A stretch of DNA of 64,000 bases from Osedax fenrisi. Lineage: Eukaryota; Annelida; Polychaeta; Sabellida; Siboglinidae. A program made the translations under genes and the position numbers. Of the stretch, positions 36,988 to 51,700 are shown piece after piece. The stretch lies in contig OZ025245.1 of NCBI GenBank assembly GCA_964019155.1, positions 6,573,223 through 6,637,222 of the forward strand, in the 5' to 3' direction. The stretch's first letter is position 1. Each line of letters opens with the position of its first letter. The notes beneath the pieces are model-generated. The model made no database searches, was not told where the DNA came from, and saw nothing but the letters and a program-made list of their open reading frames with translations.

Positions 36988-37031
<44 letters not shown>

Positions 37032-37083
37032 AATGAATGTGTATATGTATGTATGTATGTGTATGTGTATGTTTTTTGTAGTA

Positions 37084-37114
<31 letters not shown>

Positions 37115-37416
37115 CGTTAATTTATTTATAAATTTATATACATTATTAGATATTAGTTAAATAAATTATCAACTATATATATATATTATATGTGTACATT
37201 TTAGTATAGATTAAATTTACCTACATTTAATTTTTATTAATTATTTTAAAATATTGATAAATTAAGTTTTTTTAAATTTTGCCCTTAAGTTAAATTATTT
37301 GTATATTTCATTATATTCATACTTGCAAATGTATTTTATAAACATCATATTCAATATATATTTCATTGCATAATATATTTATTTGATTTCATTTATAATA
37401 ATGTAATTATGATATT

Positions 37417-37457
<41 letters not shown>

Positions 37458-37740
37458 GCATTAATGTATATTGATATATAATGTACATTGATATGTGTAA
37501 TAATGTTTATATGTATATATTTGTTACATTTTATATATCTCTTGAATATAAACTTATAGAAAACCACGATTACTAGTTAGAGGGTGTCATTCGTATTTGC
37601 ATACAGTGTATTATCATTATAAACAATGTTTGATTACTTCAATCACCATTACTAATATATCTGATAAACTAGATTATATATATATCTCAAGAATACAATA
37701 TTAGCTATGTAGCGAATATATGTCTACTTAAAGAATATAT
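36831..37740. other. AT-rich centre, left half
   Basis: AT runs at 36990-37022, 37087-37115 and 37424-37450, and a GTAT-rich run near 37039-37070. No frame seen. Not matched by the other arm. Confidence 0.5.
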
Positions 37741-37929
37741 TACGTATGTACGACGTACATTGTACGTCCTTTAATTAAATCTGATTATTCTATTTGTAAT
37801 CCAGATCCATTATATATCACTAATTCTAACAACATTGAAAATATTCAAAAATATTTCATTAAACGATTATTTGCTAGATGTAATATTCCCAAATGTTTTT
37901 ACACCGATAGACTTATTTTTTCAATAAAC
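37741..37929 (+). mobile_element. LINE reverse-transcriptase C-terminal fragment
   Basis: The frame starting TAC GTA reads YIVRPLIKSDYSICNP, then ...NNIENIQKYFIKRLFARC and ...CFYTDRL. This matches the order after the RT palm of jockey/CR1-like LINEs: 'YVRPLLEY.S.VWNP', 'I..iE..Q..FtKRL' and 'Y..RL'. There is no start codon and an in-frame stop upstream, so it is a short relic. It lies almost exactly at the centre of the palindrome. Confidence 0.65.
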
Positions 37930-38232
37930 TATATATCTATATATATATATATAATATATATAATATTATTATATATATATACTAACACGTATATGCACAC
38001 ACACAAACATACAAAAGCACACCCATACACACACAAGCACACACATATATACATATGGCGTTATTCACTTTAAGCATACAATATAATATACATCATGTAT
38101 TTTTAACATTATTCAAATCAAACGCCTAAACAGTCGGTCTTTTGTTTCGCATATATCATATTCTATTATGTACATTCTATGTATTATATTATATCAAACG
38201 AAACATTATATTATAACAACGATTATAGTATA

Positions 38233-38295
<63 letters not shown>

Positions 38296-38735
38296 TACTA
38301 TATAATTTAGTTATAGATGTCCATTATTCACAAAGATAATCTTATTTTCTAATATATTGTATAATTTGATATAGCTTTCATATAAATATATATATATATA
38401 TATATAGCAAATAATACATGGGTAATAATCGTAATAAATATTATATTTATATATATATATAATCGTTATATATATAAATAAATGTAATCAATACTTTTAC
38501 TGTAGGAAATATACTTAAATTATATTACATAGTAAAAAGGTAAATATACAAGCTTAATAAAAATATACGTTATACGATTACATAACATGTTATAAATATA
38601 GCGTCACTATTACGTAAGCAGTGTTATATGTGTTACGTCATGCAAGTCGACAACATAAGTTCACATACCTGACCGTATATATAGTGTAATATTGTATGGT
38701 GTAGTGTATCGACTCGCATGGATAAATAACAGTGA
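37930..38735. other. AT-rich centre, right half
   Basis: AT runs (38237-38294 is the longest), a CA-rich run at 37998-38045, and no coding-like frame. Confidence 0.5.
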
Positions 38736-38820
38736 CAATATGAAATATCAACTGTCACTCAAGAACGTATTTAACCAATAGCGTCGCGACGATTCCACAA
38801 TAGTGTATATATAAGCATAA

Positions 38821-39009
38821 GAAATCGTTACATTACAGCCATTTCCACTTGCCGTTAACATCATGTCATCTGTACTATATTCTAGTTGTTGGCTTTCTCC
38901 TTCACTTCCTAACTGGATATCATTGCCTTCAAGCGTCACCTCCACACAACCGTATCACATAGTCTATACCGGAGTGTACGTCGTATACAATCTACGTCAT
39001 ATTGGTTAG
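38821..39009 (+). pseudogene. Conserved coding-like frame, right palindrome copy
   Basis: Sixty-two codons from GAA to a TAG at 39007, reading EIVTLQPFPLAVNIMSSVLY near the start and TQPYHIVYTGVYVV later. It shares about two thirds of its residues with the left copy at the conserved ends. An acceptor-like TTACATTACAG lies at its left edge. The family is unknown. Confidence 0.4.
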
Positions 39010-39266
39010 TTAACTCAGTATAATTAATGTTAATACATGACATCATCATGTACATTGTATACTGTACAATGTACAGTGTACAATTGCATTATACACTGCA
39101 TCTACTTGAATAATTACATTAGATTACTCTCGATATTACATTAGGTTATCTTTAGACTTCACAATACCATGAAATCTATAGATTACAATAACAATTAGTA
39201 AGTAGATCTAAATTATATAAAAAAAAGCTTACAAATAACAATTATATTTATATAATATATATTGAT

Positions 39267-39316
<50 letters not shown>

Positions 39317-39326
39317 TACAAGCGAC

Positions 39327-39374
<48 letters not shown>

Positions 39375-39389
39375 ATATACATGACAAAT

Positions 39390-39455
39390 ATCTATATCTA
39401 TATCTATATCTATATCTATATCTATATCTATATCTATATCTATATCTATATCCGT
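39390..39455. repeat. TATATC hexamer microsatellite
   Basis: About ten copies of CTATAT with one CCGTAT variant. Confidence 0.95.
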
Positions 39456-39657
39456 ATCTATATATTTATATATATATAATTATACATGTAATTTAACCTA
39501 CATTATAATAATAATAATGTAAATATGTATCCATAATGTTATGTAATATATTTATATGTGTGTAGTTTATACTATGTAACACACACACACATACATACAC
39601 ACATTCGAATACATAAACATACGATTTCTACTAACAAAGTAGTAGAATGTAGTACCT

Positions 39658-39766
<109 letters not shown>

Positions 39767-39799
39767 AGGGTCTATAGTATACTATATATTCAATATTTA

Positions 39800-41349
39800 T
39801 TTATTTATAGATTTCATTCCTTTCATTTATAGAACCTTTATTTTATATTTTACTTTCAACACAAATTTTACTTTTTTATTTATTTTATTTTAATAAATTA
39901 TCCAATATATATAAATAATTACGGTATTAATACATTTTTATAGTATGCAAGTTATTATATTTAAAAACAGAATTACAATTTTATTTATTTATTAAAAAAA
40001 TGAATATTTGGAATGTGACACTTATACTGTTGATTTGTGGCACTGGATTGATATGGCTCCCTTAATAAATATGTCCGTATATAGTTGGCAGGAATGTTAC
40101 AACATTGTATGTCTCACTATAGATTGGCAGATTTGTTATTGTTGATGTTCCATTAACTGTGCGCCTACGGGTATGCCTAGTCCTCATGTCTACGTATCAT
40201 TTGTCACCACTTCTATTATTCCAGGATTCGATACAACATATTTGCTAATTAAGTTTAGTAGATGTATACTTTTTTTTTGTTTAATTTTTTTTTCAAATTA
40301 ATTTTAATCTTTTATAAAAAATATATTTGTTCTTAATTATATATTTTTTTATCATATGTGTACTCTGGGGTACCCCTTTTTATTTAAGTTTTATTTAAGT
40401 TTTATTTATTTTATTTTAATAAATTATCCAATATATATAAATAATTACGGTATTAATAATTTATTAATAATTTGTATAGTATATAAGTTATTATATTTAA
40501 AAACAGAATTACAATTTTATTTATTTATTTAAAAAAAATAGTATTTATAAAAAAATTATTTATTTATAATTTTTATTCTTAACCTTTATTTTTTATTTTA
40601 CTTTCAAAATTTATGATACATACATTAAATACATATTATCTTATATAAGCATATGAATACATGAAATATTTGGAATGTGACACTTATACTGTTGATTTGT
40701 GGCACTGGATTGATATGGCTCCCTTAATAAATATGTCCGTATATAGTTGGCAGGAATGTTACAACATTGTATGTCTCACTATATATTGGCAGATTTGTTA
40801 TTGTTGATGTTCCATTAACTGTGCGCCTACGGGTATGCCTAGTCCTCATGTCTACGTATCATTTGTCACCACTTCTATTATTCCAGGATTCGATACAACA
40901 TATTTGCTAATTAAGTTTAATAGATGTATACTTTTTTTTTGTTTAATTTTTTTTTCAAATTAATTTTAATCTTTTATAAAAAATATATTTGTTCTTAATT
41001 ATATATTTTTTTATCATATGTGTACTCTGGGGTACCCCTTTTTATTTAAGTTTTATTTATTTTATTTTAATAAATTATCCAATATATAAATAATTACGGT
41101 ATTAATAATTTATTAATAATTTGTATAGTATATAAGTTATTATATTTAAAAACAGAATTACAATTTTAGTATTTATAAAAAAATTATTTATTTATAATTT
41201 TTATTCTTAATCTTTATTTTTTATTTTATTTCAAAATTTATTATACATACATTAAATACATATTATCTTATATAAGCATATGAATACATGACATATTTGG
41301 AATGTGACACTTATACTGTTGATTTGTGGCACTGGATTGATATGGCTCC
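39800..41349 (-). repeat. Satellite right array, proximal part
   Basis: Monomers are the inverse of the left array: on the minus strand they read AATTAGCAAATATGTTGTAT, GGCATACCCGTAGGCG and so on. Core markers (GCGCCTACGGGTATGCC) are at 40161 and 40823. A third monomer is cut at GATATGGCTCC (41339-41349) where the retroelement begins. The first monomer is shorter at its left. Confidence 0.95.
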
Positions 41350-41499
41350 TGTAATAACTGCCTATTATGAGTATAACTAACCTAGTAGGTATCCAGGACC
41401 AGAATGTATGTATCATCTAAAGATACATATAATGGGTGTGGCTTAGCGTCATACCCGAATAGGCACCTACAAAGTGACAGCCTATAATATATTACTACA
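41350..41499 (-). repeat. 3' LTR of the Ty3/gypsy remnant
   Basis: On the minus strand it begins TGTAGTAATATATTATAGGC and ends GGCAGTTATTACA, i.e. TG...CA with short inverted ends. A purine tract AAGAAGGGAGA (41501-41511) precedes it, as expected of a polypurine tract. The length is about 150 bases. No matching 5' LTR is seen. Confidence 0.75.
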
Positions 41500-41633
41500 T
41501 CTCCCTTCTTAAGATTAATAATATTCGAATAGCTTGATGATTATATTTAACTAAAATAATAATAATAATAATAATAATGAACTAAATAATGAACAACACA
41601 TAAATAATATACCCACCACCCTCTTCCCGTATC

Positions 41634-42267
41634 TTAGTTAATCTCTATTAATCGAGCAGGTGGTTTTGAAATTCTTCCTGACCGAGTTACGTAAGAGGTA
41701 TTCTTTAATGGTATAATCATTTGTCTATTACGTCTTATAAACCTTTTGTCGGTATCTAAGACATATGATCGATCACTCTCTGGAGATCTATATGCTATTT
41801 TGGCTACTTTCCGTAGATCTTTAACAAATACTTCTTCGTTGTTCTCTAGTTCTCTCTTTTCTATAGTATACTTATTGTCTCGGTATTTCTTATTGTTTTC
41901 TTTATTTTCTTTATTAAATTTAATAAATTTCGGTTGATTAATTCTTCTTAATCCTTTCGGTATCTCAGGTACCGTTGTATTCAGTCTTCTCCCCATTAAC
42001 AATTCAGCATTCTAGATCTTCTTTGCCTTTTATAGTTATCTTTTTTTCATTTTCCGTTCTTTCAAAGGTTTCTTCTTTAAATGAGTTAAATATTTCTACT
42101 CCGTCTGGACCTATAATATTTAGGAATATTGCTACCTTGACTTTATCCTTATTTTCTTCCAGCTCTGCTGCACATTCATATATTTCAAAGGCTTGAATCC
42201 ATCTCTTCCATTCTATAGCACTGGTATTATCTGTATTTAATTTCTCGGGTATTCTGTACTCTGACAT
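41634..42267 (-). mobile_element. Ty3/gypsy retrotransposon with internal deletion (gag start joined to pol end)
   Basis: The minus strand has an open frame from 42267 to 42004 with the gag-type motif IEWKRWIQAFEIY and KVKVAIFLNIIGPDG, typical of the N-terminal gag of K02A2.6-like gypsy elements. It is followed, in another frame, by 42002 to 41634 reading MGRRLNTTVPEIPKG, VFVKDLRK and YVTRSGRISKPPARL, the segment after the integrase core at the end of pol. Protease, reverse transcriptase, RNase H and the integrase core are missing, so several kilobases were lost at about 42005. The element cannot be autonomous. Confidence 0.85.
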
Positions 42268-42744
42268 CTCTCCTTACAATAATTAACAATATAATATATA
42301 ATAATTATAATAATTCGCAATATAATATATAATAATTATAATAATTCGCAATATAATATATAATAATTATAATATTAATTTTTAATAATATTCTCCGTAT
42401 ATAATTATATAGGAATATAATATAATCATATTATATTATACTATAGAATATGTAATAATATGTAATAACTAAATATAAACTACATATATATAATATAATC
42501 ACTAATTTAAAAAATATCTAGATGTTCTATATATTAAATAAATTCACTAATTTATAAAATATCTAGGTTTCTATAGAAATAAATAAATTCACTAATTTAT
42601 AAAATATCTAGTTTTTTTTTTTTATTTTTATATAGAAATAAATAAATTCACTGATTTATAAAATATCTAGGTTTTCTATAGAAATAAATAAATTCACTGA
42701 TTTATAAAGTATCTAGGTTTTCTATAGAAATAAAAATAAAAATC
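42268..42744. repeat. AT-rich leader with 44-bp tandem repeats
   Basis: 42290-42375 has three copies of a ~30-base AATATAATATATAATAATTA repeat. 42490-42735 has about five copies of a ~44-base unit with TTCACTAATTTATAAAATAT and CTAGGTTTTCTATAGAAAT. It lies between the gag start and the resumed satellite, so it could be the 5' leader of the retroelement or unrelated DNA. No 5' LTR was found. Confidence 0.7.
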
Positions 42745-45700
42745 TTAAGTTTAGTATACTTTTTTTTTGTTTAATTTTTTTTTCAAATTAATTTTAATCT
42801 TTTATAAAAAATATATTTGTTCTTAATTATATATTTTTTATCATATGTGTACTCTGGGGTACCCCTTTTTATTTAAGTTTTATTTAAGTTTTATTTATTT
42901 TATTTTAATAAATTATCCAATATATATAAATAATTACGGTATTAATAATTTATTAATAATTTGTATAGTATATAAGTTATTATATTTAAAAACAGAATTA
43001 CAATTTTAGTATATATAAAAAAATTATTTATTTATAATTTTTATTCTTAACCTTTATTTTTTATTTTACTTTCAAAATTTATTATACATACATTAAATAC
43101 ATATTATCTTATATAAGCATATGAATACATGAAATATTTGGAATGTGACACTTATACTGTTGATTTGTGGCACTGGATTGATATGGCTCCCTTAATAAAT
43201 ATGTCCGTATATAGTTGGCAGGAATGTTACAACATTGTATGTCTCACTATAAATTGGCAGATTTGTTATTGTTGATGTTCCATTAACTGTGCGCCTACGG
43301 GTATGCCTAGTCCTCATGTCTACGTATCATTTGTCACCACTTCTATTATTCCAGGATTCGATACAACATATTTGCTAATTAAGTTTAGTATACTTTTTTT
43401 TAGTTTAATTTTTTTTTCAAATTCATTTTAATCTTTTATAAAAAATATATTTGTTCTTAATTATATATTTTTTTATCATATGTGTACTCTGGGGTACCCC
43501 TTTTTATTTAAGTTTTATTTAAGTTTTATTTATTTTATTTTAATAAATTATCCAATATATAAATAATTACGGTATTAATAATTTATTAATAATTTGTATA
43601 GTATATAAGTTATTATATTTAAAAACAGAATTACAATTTTAGTATTTATAAAAAAATTATTTATTTATAATTTTTATTCTTAACCTTTATTTTTTATTTT
43701 ACTTTCAAAATTTATTATACATACATTAAATACATATTATCTTATATAAGCATATGAATACATGAAATATTTGGAATGTGACACTTATACTGTTGATTTG
43801 TGGCACTGGATTGATATGGCTCCCTTAATAAATATGTCCGTATATAGTTGGCAGGAATGTTACAACATTGTATGTCTCACTATAGATTGGCAGATTTGTT
43901 ATTGTTGATGTTCCATTAACTGTGCGCCTACGGGTATGCCTAGTCCTCATGTCTACGTATCATTTGTCACCACTTCTATTATTCCAGGATTCGATACAAC
44001 ATATTTGCTAATTAAGTTTAGTATACTTTTTTTTTGTTTAATTTTTTTTTCAAATTAATTTTAATCTTTTATAAAAAATATATTTGTTCTTAATTATATA
44101 TTTTTTTATCATATGTGTACTCTGGGGTACCCCTTTTTATTTAAGTTTTATTTATTTTATTTTAATAAATTATCCAATATATATAAATAATTACGGTATT
44201 AATAATTTATTAATAATTTGTATAGTATATAAGTTATTATATTTAAAAACAGAATTACAATTTTAGTATTTATAAAAAAATTATTTATTTATAATTTTTA
44301 TTCTTAACCTTTATTTTTTATTTTACTTTCAAAATTTATTATACATACATTAAATACATATTATCTTATATAAGCATATGAATACATGAAATATTTGGAA
44401 TGTGACACTTATACTATTGATTTGTGGCACTGGATTGATATGGCTCCCTTAATAAATATGTCCGTATATAGTTGGCAGGAATGTTACAACATTGTATGTC
44501 TCACTATAGATTGGCAGATTTGTTATTGTTGATGTTCCATTAACTGTGCGCCTACGGGTATGCCTAGTCCTCATGTCTACGTATCATTTGTCACCACTTC
44601 TATTATTCCAGGATTCGATACAACATATTTGCTAATTAAGTTTAGTATACTTTTTTTTGTTTAATTTTTTTTTCAAATTCATTTTAATCTTTTATAAAAA
44701 ATATATTTGTTCTTAATTATATATTTTTTTATCATATGTGTACTCTGGGGTACCCCTTTTTATTTAAGTTTTATTTAAGTTTTATTTATTTTATTTTAAT
44801 AAATTATCCAATATATAAATAATTACGGTATTAATAATTTATTAATAATTTGTATAGTATATAAGTTATTATATTTAAAAACAGAATTACAATTTTAGTA
44901 TTTATAAAAAAATTATTTATTTATAATTTTTATTCTTAACCTTTATTTTTTATTTTACTTTCAAAATTTATTATACATACATTAAATACATATTATCTTA
45001 TATAAGCATATGAATACATGAAATATTTGGAATGTGACACTTATACTGTTGATTTGTGGCACTGGATTGATATGGCTCCCTTAATAAATATGTCCGTATA
45101 TAGTTGGCAGGAATGTTACAACATTGTATGTCTCACTATAGATTGGCAGATTTGTTATTGTTGATGTTCCATTAACTGTGCGCCTACGGGTATGCCTAGT
45201 CCTCATGTCTACGTATCATTTGTCACCACTTCTATTATTCCAGGATTCGATACAACATATTTGCTAATTAAGTTTAGTAGATGTATACTTTTTTTTTGTT
45301 TAATTTTTTTTTTAAATTAATTTTAATCTTTTATAAAAAATATATTTGTTCTTAATTATATATTTTTTATCATATGTGTACTCTGGGGTACCCCTTTTTA
45401 TTTAAGTTTTATTTAAGTTTTATTTATTTTATTTTAATAAATTATCCAATATATATAAATAATTACGGTATTAATAATTTATTAATAATTTGTATAGTAT
45501 ATAAGTTATTATATTTAAAAACAGAATTACAATTTTAGTATTTATAAAAAAATTATTTATTTATAATTTTTATTCTTAACCTTTATTTTTTATTTTACTT
45601 TCAAAATTTATTATACATACATTAAATACATATTATCTTATATAAGCATATGAATACATGACATATTTGGAATGTGACACTTATACTATTGATTTGTGGC

Positions 45701-48700
45701 ACTGGATTGATATGGCTCCCTTAATAAATATGTCCGTATATAGTTGGCAGGAATGTTACAACATTGTATGTCTCACTATAGATTGGCAGATTTGTTATTG
45801 TTGATGTTCCATTAACTGTGCGCCTACGGGTATGCCTAGTCCTCATGTCTACGTATCATTTGTCACCACTTCTATTATTCCAGGATTCGATACAACATAT
45901 TTTCTAATTAAGTTTAGTAGATGTATACTTTTTTTTTGTTTAATTTTTTTTTCAAATTAATTTTAATCTTTTATAAAAAATATATTTGTTCTTAATTATA
46001 TATTTTTTTTATCATATGTGTACTCTGGGGTACCCCTTTTTATTTAAGTTTTATTTAAGTTTTATTTATTTTATTTTAATAAATTATCCAATATATATAA
46101 ATAATTACGGTATTAATAATTTATTAATAATTTTTATAGTATATAAGTTATTATATTTAAAAACAGAATTACAATTTTAGTATTTATAAAAAAATTATTT
46201 ATTTATAATTTTTATTCTTAACCTTTATTTTTTATTTTACTTTCAAAATTTATTATACATACATTAAATACATATTATCTTATATAAGCATATGAATACA
46301 TGAAATATTTGGAATGTGACACTTATACTGTTGATTTGTGGCACTGGATTGATATGGCTCCCTTAATAAATATGTCCGTATATAGTTGGCAGGAATGTTA
46401 CAACATTGTATGTCTCACTATAGATTGGCAGATTTGTTATTGTTGATGTTCCATTAACTGTGCGCCTACGGGTATGCCTAGTCCTCATGTCTACGTATCA
46501 TTTGTCACCACTTCTATTATTCCAGGATTCGATACAACATATTTGCTAATTAAGTTTAGTATACTTTTTTTTTGTTTAATTTTTTTTTCAAATTAATTTT
46601 AATCTTTTATAAAAAATATATTTGTTCTTAATTATATATTTTTTTATCATATGTGTACTCTGGGGTACCCCTTTTTATTTAATTTTTATTTAAGTTTTAT
46701 TTATTTTATTTTAATAAATTATCCAATATATAAATAATTACGGTATTAATAATTTATTAATAATTTGTATAGTATATAAGTTATTATATTTAAAAACAGA
46801 ATTACAATTTTAGTATTTATAAAAAAATTATTTATTTATAATTTTTATTCTTAACCTTTATTTTTTATTTTATTTTCAAAATTTATTATACATACATTAA
46901 ATACATATTATCTTATATAAGCATATGAATACATGAAATATTTGGAATGTGACACTTATACTGTTGATTTGTGGCACTGGATTGATATGGCTCCCTTAAT
47001 AAATATGTCCGTATATAGTTGGCAGGAATGTTACAACATTGTATGTCTCACTATAGATTGGCAGATTTGTTATTGTTGATGTTCCATTAACTGTGCGCCT
47101 ACGGGTATGCCTAGTCCTCATGTCTACGTATCATTTGTCACCACTTCTATTATTCCAGGATTCGATACAACATATTTGCTAATTAAGTTTAGTAGATGTA
47201 TACTTTTTTTTTGTTTAATTTTTTTTTCAAATTAATTTTAATCTTTTATAAAAAATATATTTGTTCTTAATTATATATTTTTTATCATATGTGTACTCTG
47301 GGGTACCCCTTTTTATTTAAGTTTTATTTAAGTTTTATTTATTTTATTTTAATAAATTATCCAATATATAAATAATTACGGTATTAATAATTTATTAATA
47401 ATTTGTATAGTATATAAGTTATTATATTTAAAAACAGAATTACAATTTTAGTATTTATAAAAAAATTATTTATTTATAATTTTTATTCTTAACCTTTATT
47501 TTTTATTTTACTTTCAAAAATTATTATACATACATTAAATACATATTATCTTATATAAGCATATGAATACATGAAATATTTGGAATGTGACACTTATACT
47601 GTTGATTTGTGGCACTGGATTGATATGGCTCCCTTAATAAATATGTCCGTATATAGTTGGCAGGAATGTTACAACATTGTATGTCTCACTATAGATTGGC
47701 AGATTTGTTATTGTTGATGTTCCATTAACAGTGCGCCTACGGGTATGCCTAGTCCTCATGTCTACGTATCATTTGTCACCACTTCTATTATTCCAGGATT
47801 CGATACAACATATTTGCTAATTAAGTTTAGTATACTTTTTTTTTGTTTAATTTTTTTTTCAAATTAATTTTAATCTTTTATAAAAAATATATTTGTTCTT
47901 AATTATATATTTTTTTATCATATGTGTACTCTGGGGTACCCCTTTTTATTTAAGTTTTATTTATTTTATTTTAATAAATTATCCAATATATATAAATAAT
48001 TACGGTATTAATAATTTATTAATAATTTGTATAGTATATAAGTTATTATATTTAAAAACAGAATTACAATTTTAGTATTTATAAAAAAATTATTTATTTA
48101 TAATTTTTATTCTTAACCTTTATTTTTTATTTTACTTTCAAAATTTATTATACATACATTAAATACATATTATCTTATATAAGCATATGAATACATGAAA
48201 TATTTGGAATGTGACACTTATACTATTGATTTGTGGCACTGGATTGATATGGCTCCCTTAATAAATATGTCCGTATATAGTTGGCAGGAATGTTACAACA
48301 TTGTATGTCTCACTATAGATTGGCAGATTTGTTATTGTTGATGTTCCATTAACTGTGCGCCTACGGGTATGCCTAGTCCTCATGTCTACGTATCATTTGT
48401 CACCACTTCTATTATTCCAGGATTCGATACAACATATTTTCTAATTAAGTTTAGTAGATGTATACTTTTTTTTTGTTTAATTTTTTTTTCAAATTAATTT
48501 TAACTTTTATAAAAAATATATTTGTTCTTAATTATATATTTTTTTTATCATATGTGTACTCTGGGGTACCCCTTTTTATTTAAGTTTTATTTAAGTTTTA
48601 TTTATTTTATTTTAATAAATTATCCAATATATATAAATAATTACGGTATTAATAATTTATTAATAATTTGTATAGTATATAAGTTATTATATTTAAAAAC

Positions 48701-51700
48701 AGAATTACAATTTTAGTATTTATAAAAAAATTATTTATTTATAATTTTTATTCTTAACCTTTATTTTTTATTTTACTTTCAAAATTTATTATACATACAT
48801 TAAATACATATTATCTTATATAAGCATATGAATACATGAAATATTTGGAATGTGACACTTATACTGTTGATTTGTGGCACTGGATTGATATGGCTCCCTT
48901 AATAAATATGTCCGTATATAGTTGGCAGGAATGTTACAACATTGTATGTCTCACTATAGATTGGCAGATTTGTTATTGTTGATGTTCCATTAACAGTGCG
49001 CCTACGGGTATGCCTAGTCCTCATGTCTACGTATCATTTGTCACCACTTCTATTATTCCAGGATTCGATACAACATATTTGCTAATTAAGTTTAGTATAC
49101 TTTTTTTTTGTTTAATTTTTTTTTCAAATTAATTTTAATCTTTTATAAAAAATATATTTGTTCTTAATTATATATTTTTTTATCATATGTGTACTCTGGG
49201 GTACCCCTTTTTATTTAAGTTTTATTTATTTTATTTTAATAAATTATCCAATATATATAAATAATTACGGTATTAATAATTTATTAATAATTTGTATAGT
49301 ATATAAGTTATTATATTTAAAAACAGAATTACAATTTTAGTATTTATAAAAAAATTATTTATTTATAATTTTTATTCTTAACCTTTATTTTTTATTTTAC
49401 TTTCAAAATTTATTATACATACATTAAATACATATTATCTTATATAAGCATATGAATACATGAAATATTTGGAATGTGACACTTATACTATTGATTTGTG
49501 GCACTGGATTGATATGGCTCCCTTAATAAATATGTCCGTATATAGTTGGCAGGAATGTTACAACATTGTATGTCTCACTATAGATTGGCAGATTTGTTAT
49601 TGTTGATGTTCCATTAACTGTGCGCCTACGGGTATGCCTAGTCCTCATGTCTACGTATCATTTGTCACCACTTCTATTATTCCAGGATTCGATACAACAT
49701 ATTTTCTAATTAAGTTTAGTAGATGTATACTTTTTTTTTGTTTAATTTTTTTTTCAAATTAATTTTAATCTTTTATAAAAAATATATTTGTTCTTAATTA
49801 TATATTTTTTTTATCATATGTGTACTCTGGGGTACCCCTTTTTATTTAAGTTTTATTTAAGTTTTATTTATTTTATTTTAATAAATTATCCAATATATAT
49901 AAATAATTACGGTATTAATAATTTATTAATAATTTGTATAGTATATAAGTTATTATATTTAAAAACAGAATTACAATTTTAGTATTTATAAAAAAATTAT
50001 TTATTTATAATTTTTATTCTTAACCTTTATTTTTTATTTTACTTTCAAAATTTATTATACATACATTAAATACATATTATCTTATATAAGCATATGAATA
50101 CATGAAATATTTGGAATGTGACACTTATACTGTTGATTTGTGGCACTGGATTGATATGGCTCCCTTAATAAATATGTCCGTATATAGTTGGCAGGAATGT
50201 TACAACATTGTATGTCTCACTATAGATTGGCAGATTTGTTATTGTTGATGTTCCATTAACTGTGCGCCTACGGGTATGCCTAGTCCTCATGTCTACGTAT
50301 CATTTGTCACCACTTCTATTATTCCAGGATTCGATACAACATATTTGCTAATTAAGTTTAGTAGATGTATACTTTTTTTTGTTTAATTTTTTTTTCAAAT
50401 TCATTTTAATCTTTTATAAAAAATATATTTGTTCTTAATTATATATTTTTTTATCATATGTGTACTCTGGGGTACCCCTTTTTATTTAAGTTTTATTTAA
50501 TTTTTATTTATTTTATTTTAATAAATTATCCAATATATAAATAATTACGGTATTAATAATTTATTAATAATTTGTATAGTATATAAGTTATTATATTTAA
50601 AAACAGAATTACAATTTTAGTATTTATAAAAAAATTATTTATTTATAATTTTTATTCTTAACCTTTATTTTTTATTTTACTTTCAAAATTTATTATACAT
50701 ACATTAAATACATATTATCTTATATAAGCATATGAATACATGAAATATTTGGAATGTGACACTTATACTGTTGATTTGTGGCACTGGATTGATATGGCTC
50801 CCTTAATAAATATGTCCGTATATAGTTGGCAGGAATGTTACAACATTGTATGTCTCACTATAGATTGGCAGATTTGTTATTGTTGATGTTCCATTAACTG
50901 TGCGCCTACGGGTATGCCTAGTCCTCATGTCTACGTATCATTTGTCACCACTTCTATTATTCCAGGATTCGATACAACATATTTGCTAATTAAGTTTAGT
51001 AGATGTATACTTTTCTTTTGTTTAATTTTTTTTTCAAATTAATTTTAATCTTTTATAAAAAATATATTTGTTCTTAATTATATATTTTTTTATCATATGT
51101 GTACTCTGGGGTACCCCTTTTTATTTAAGTTTTATTTAAGTTTTATTTATTTTATTTTAATAAATTATCCAATATATATAAATAATTACGGTATTAATAA
51201 TTTATTAATAATTTGTATAGTATATAAGTTATTATATTTAAAAACAGAATTACAATTTTAGTATTTATAAAAAAATTATTTATTTATAATTTTTATTCTT
51301 AACCTTTATTTTTTATTTTACTTTCAAAATTTATTATACATACATTAAATACATATTATCTTATATAAGCATATGAATACATGAAATATTTGGAATGTGA
51401 CACTTATACTATTGATTTGTGGCACTGGATTGATATGGCTCCCTTAATAAATATGTCCGTATATAGTTGGCAGGAATGTTACAACATTGTATGTCTCACT
51501 ATAGATTGGCAGATTTGTTATTGTTGATGTTCCATTAACTGTGCGCCTACGGGTATGCCTAGTCCTCATGTCTACGTATCATTTGTCACCACTTCTATTA
51601 TTCCAGGATTCGATACAACATATTTGCTAATTAAGTTTAGTAGATGTATACTTTTTTTTTGTTTAATTTTTTTTTCAAATTAATTTTAATCTTTTATAAA

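Larger units (their letters stand above)
38740..39640. repeat. Right inner arm of the large palindrome
   Basis: Inverted partner of 36170-36830. It contains extra AT runs (39278-39313, 39333-39358) and a TATATC hexamer run (39390-39455) that the left arm lacks, and a CA run at 39579-39602 facing the GTAT run at 36150-36182. Confidence 0.9.

Noticed and set aside
41746..42196. Plus-strand open frames opposite the retroelement
   Set aside because: They are antisense shadows of the gag and pol frames on the minus strand and match no family.
42455..42480. 5' LTR of the Ty3/gypsy remnant
   Set aside because: TGTAATAACT matches the LTR end, but the match stops after 10 bases and no primer-binding site lies next to it.
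43310..43385. tRNA-derived or Pol III promoter in the satellite core
   Set aside because: GGATTCGATAC resembles a B box and TATGCCTAG an A box, but both have mismatches, the arms do not pair as a tRNA, and the left-array copies have GGATTCTATAC.
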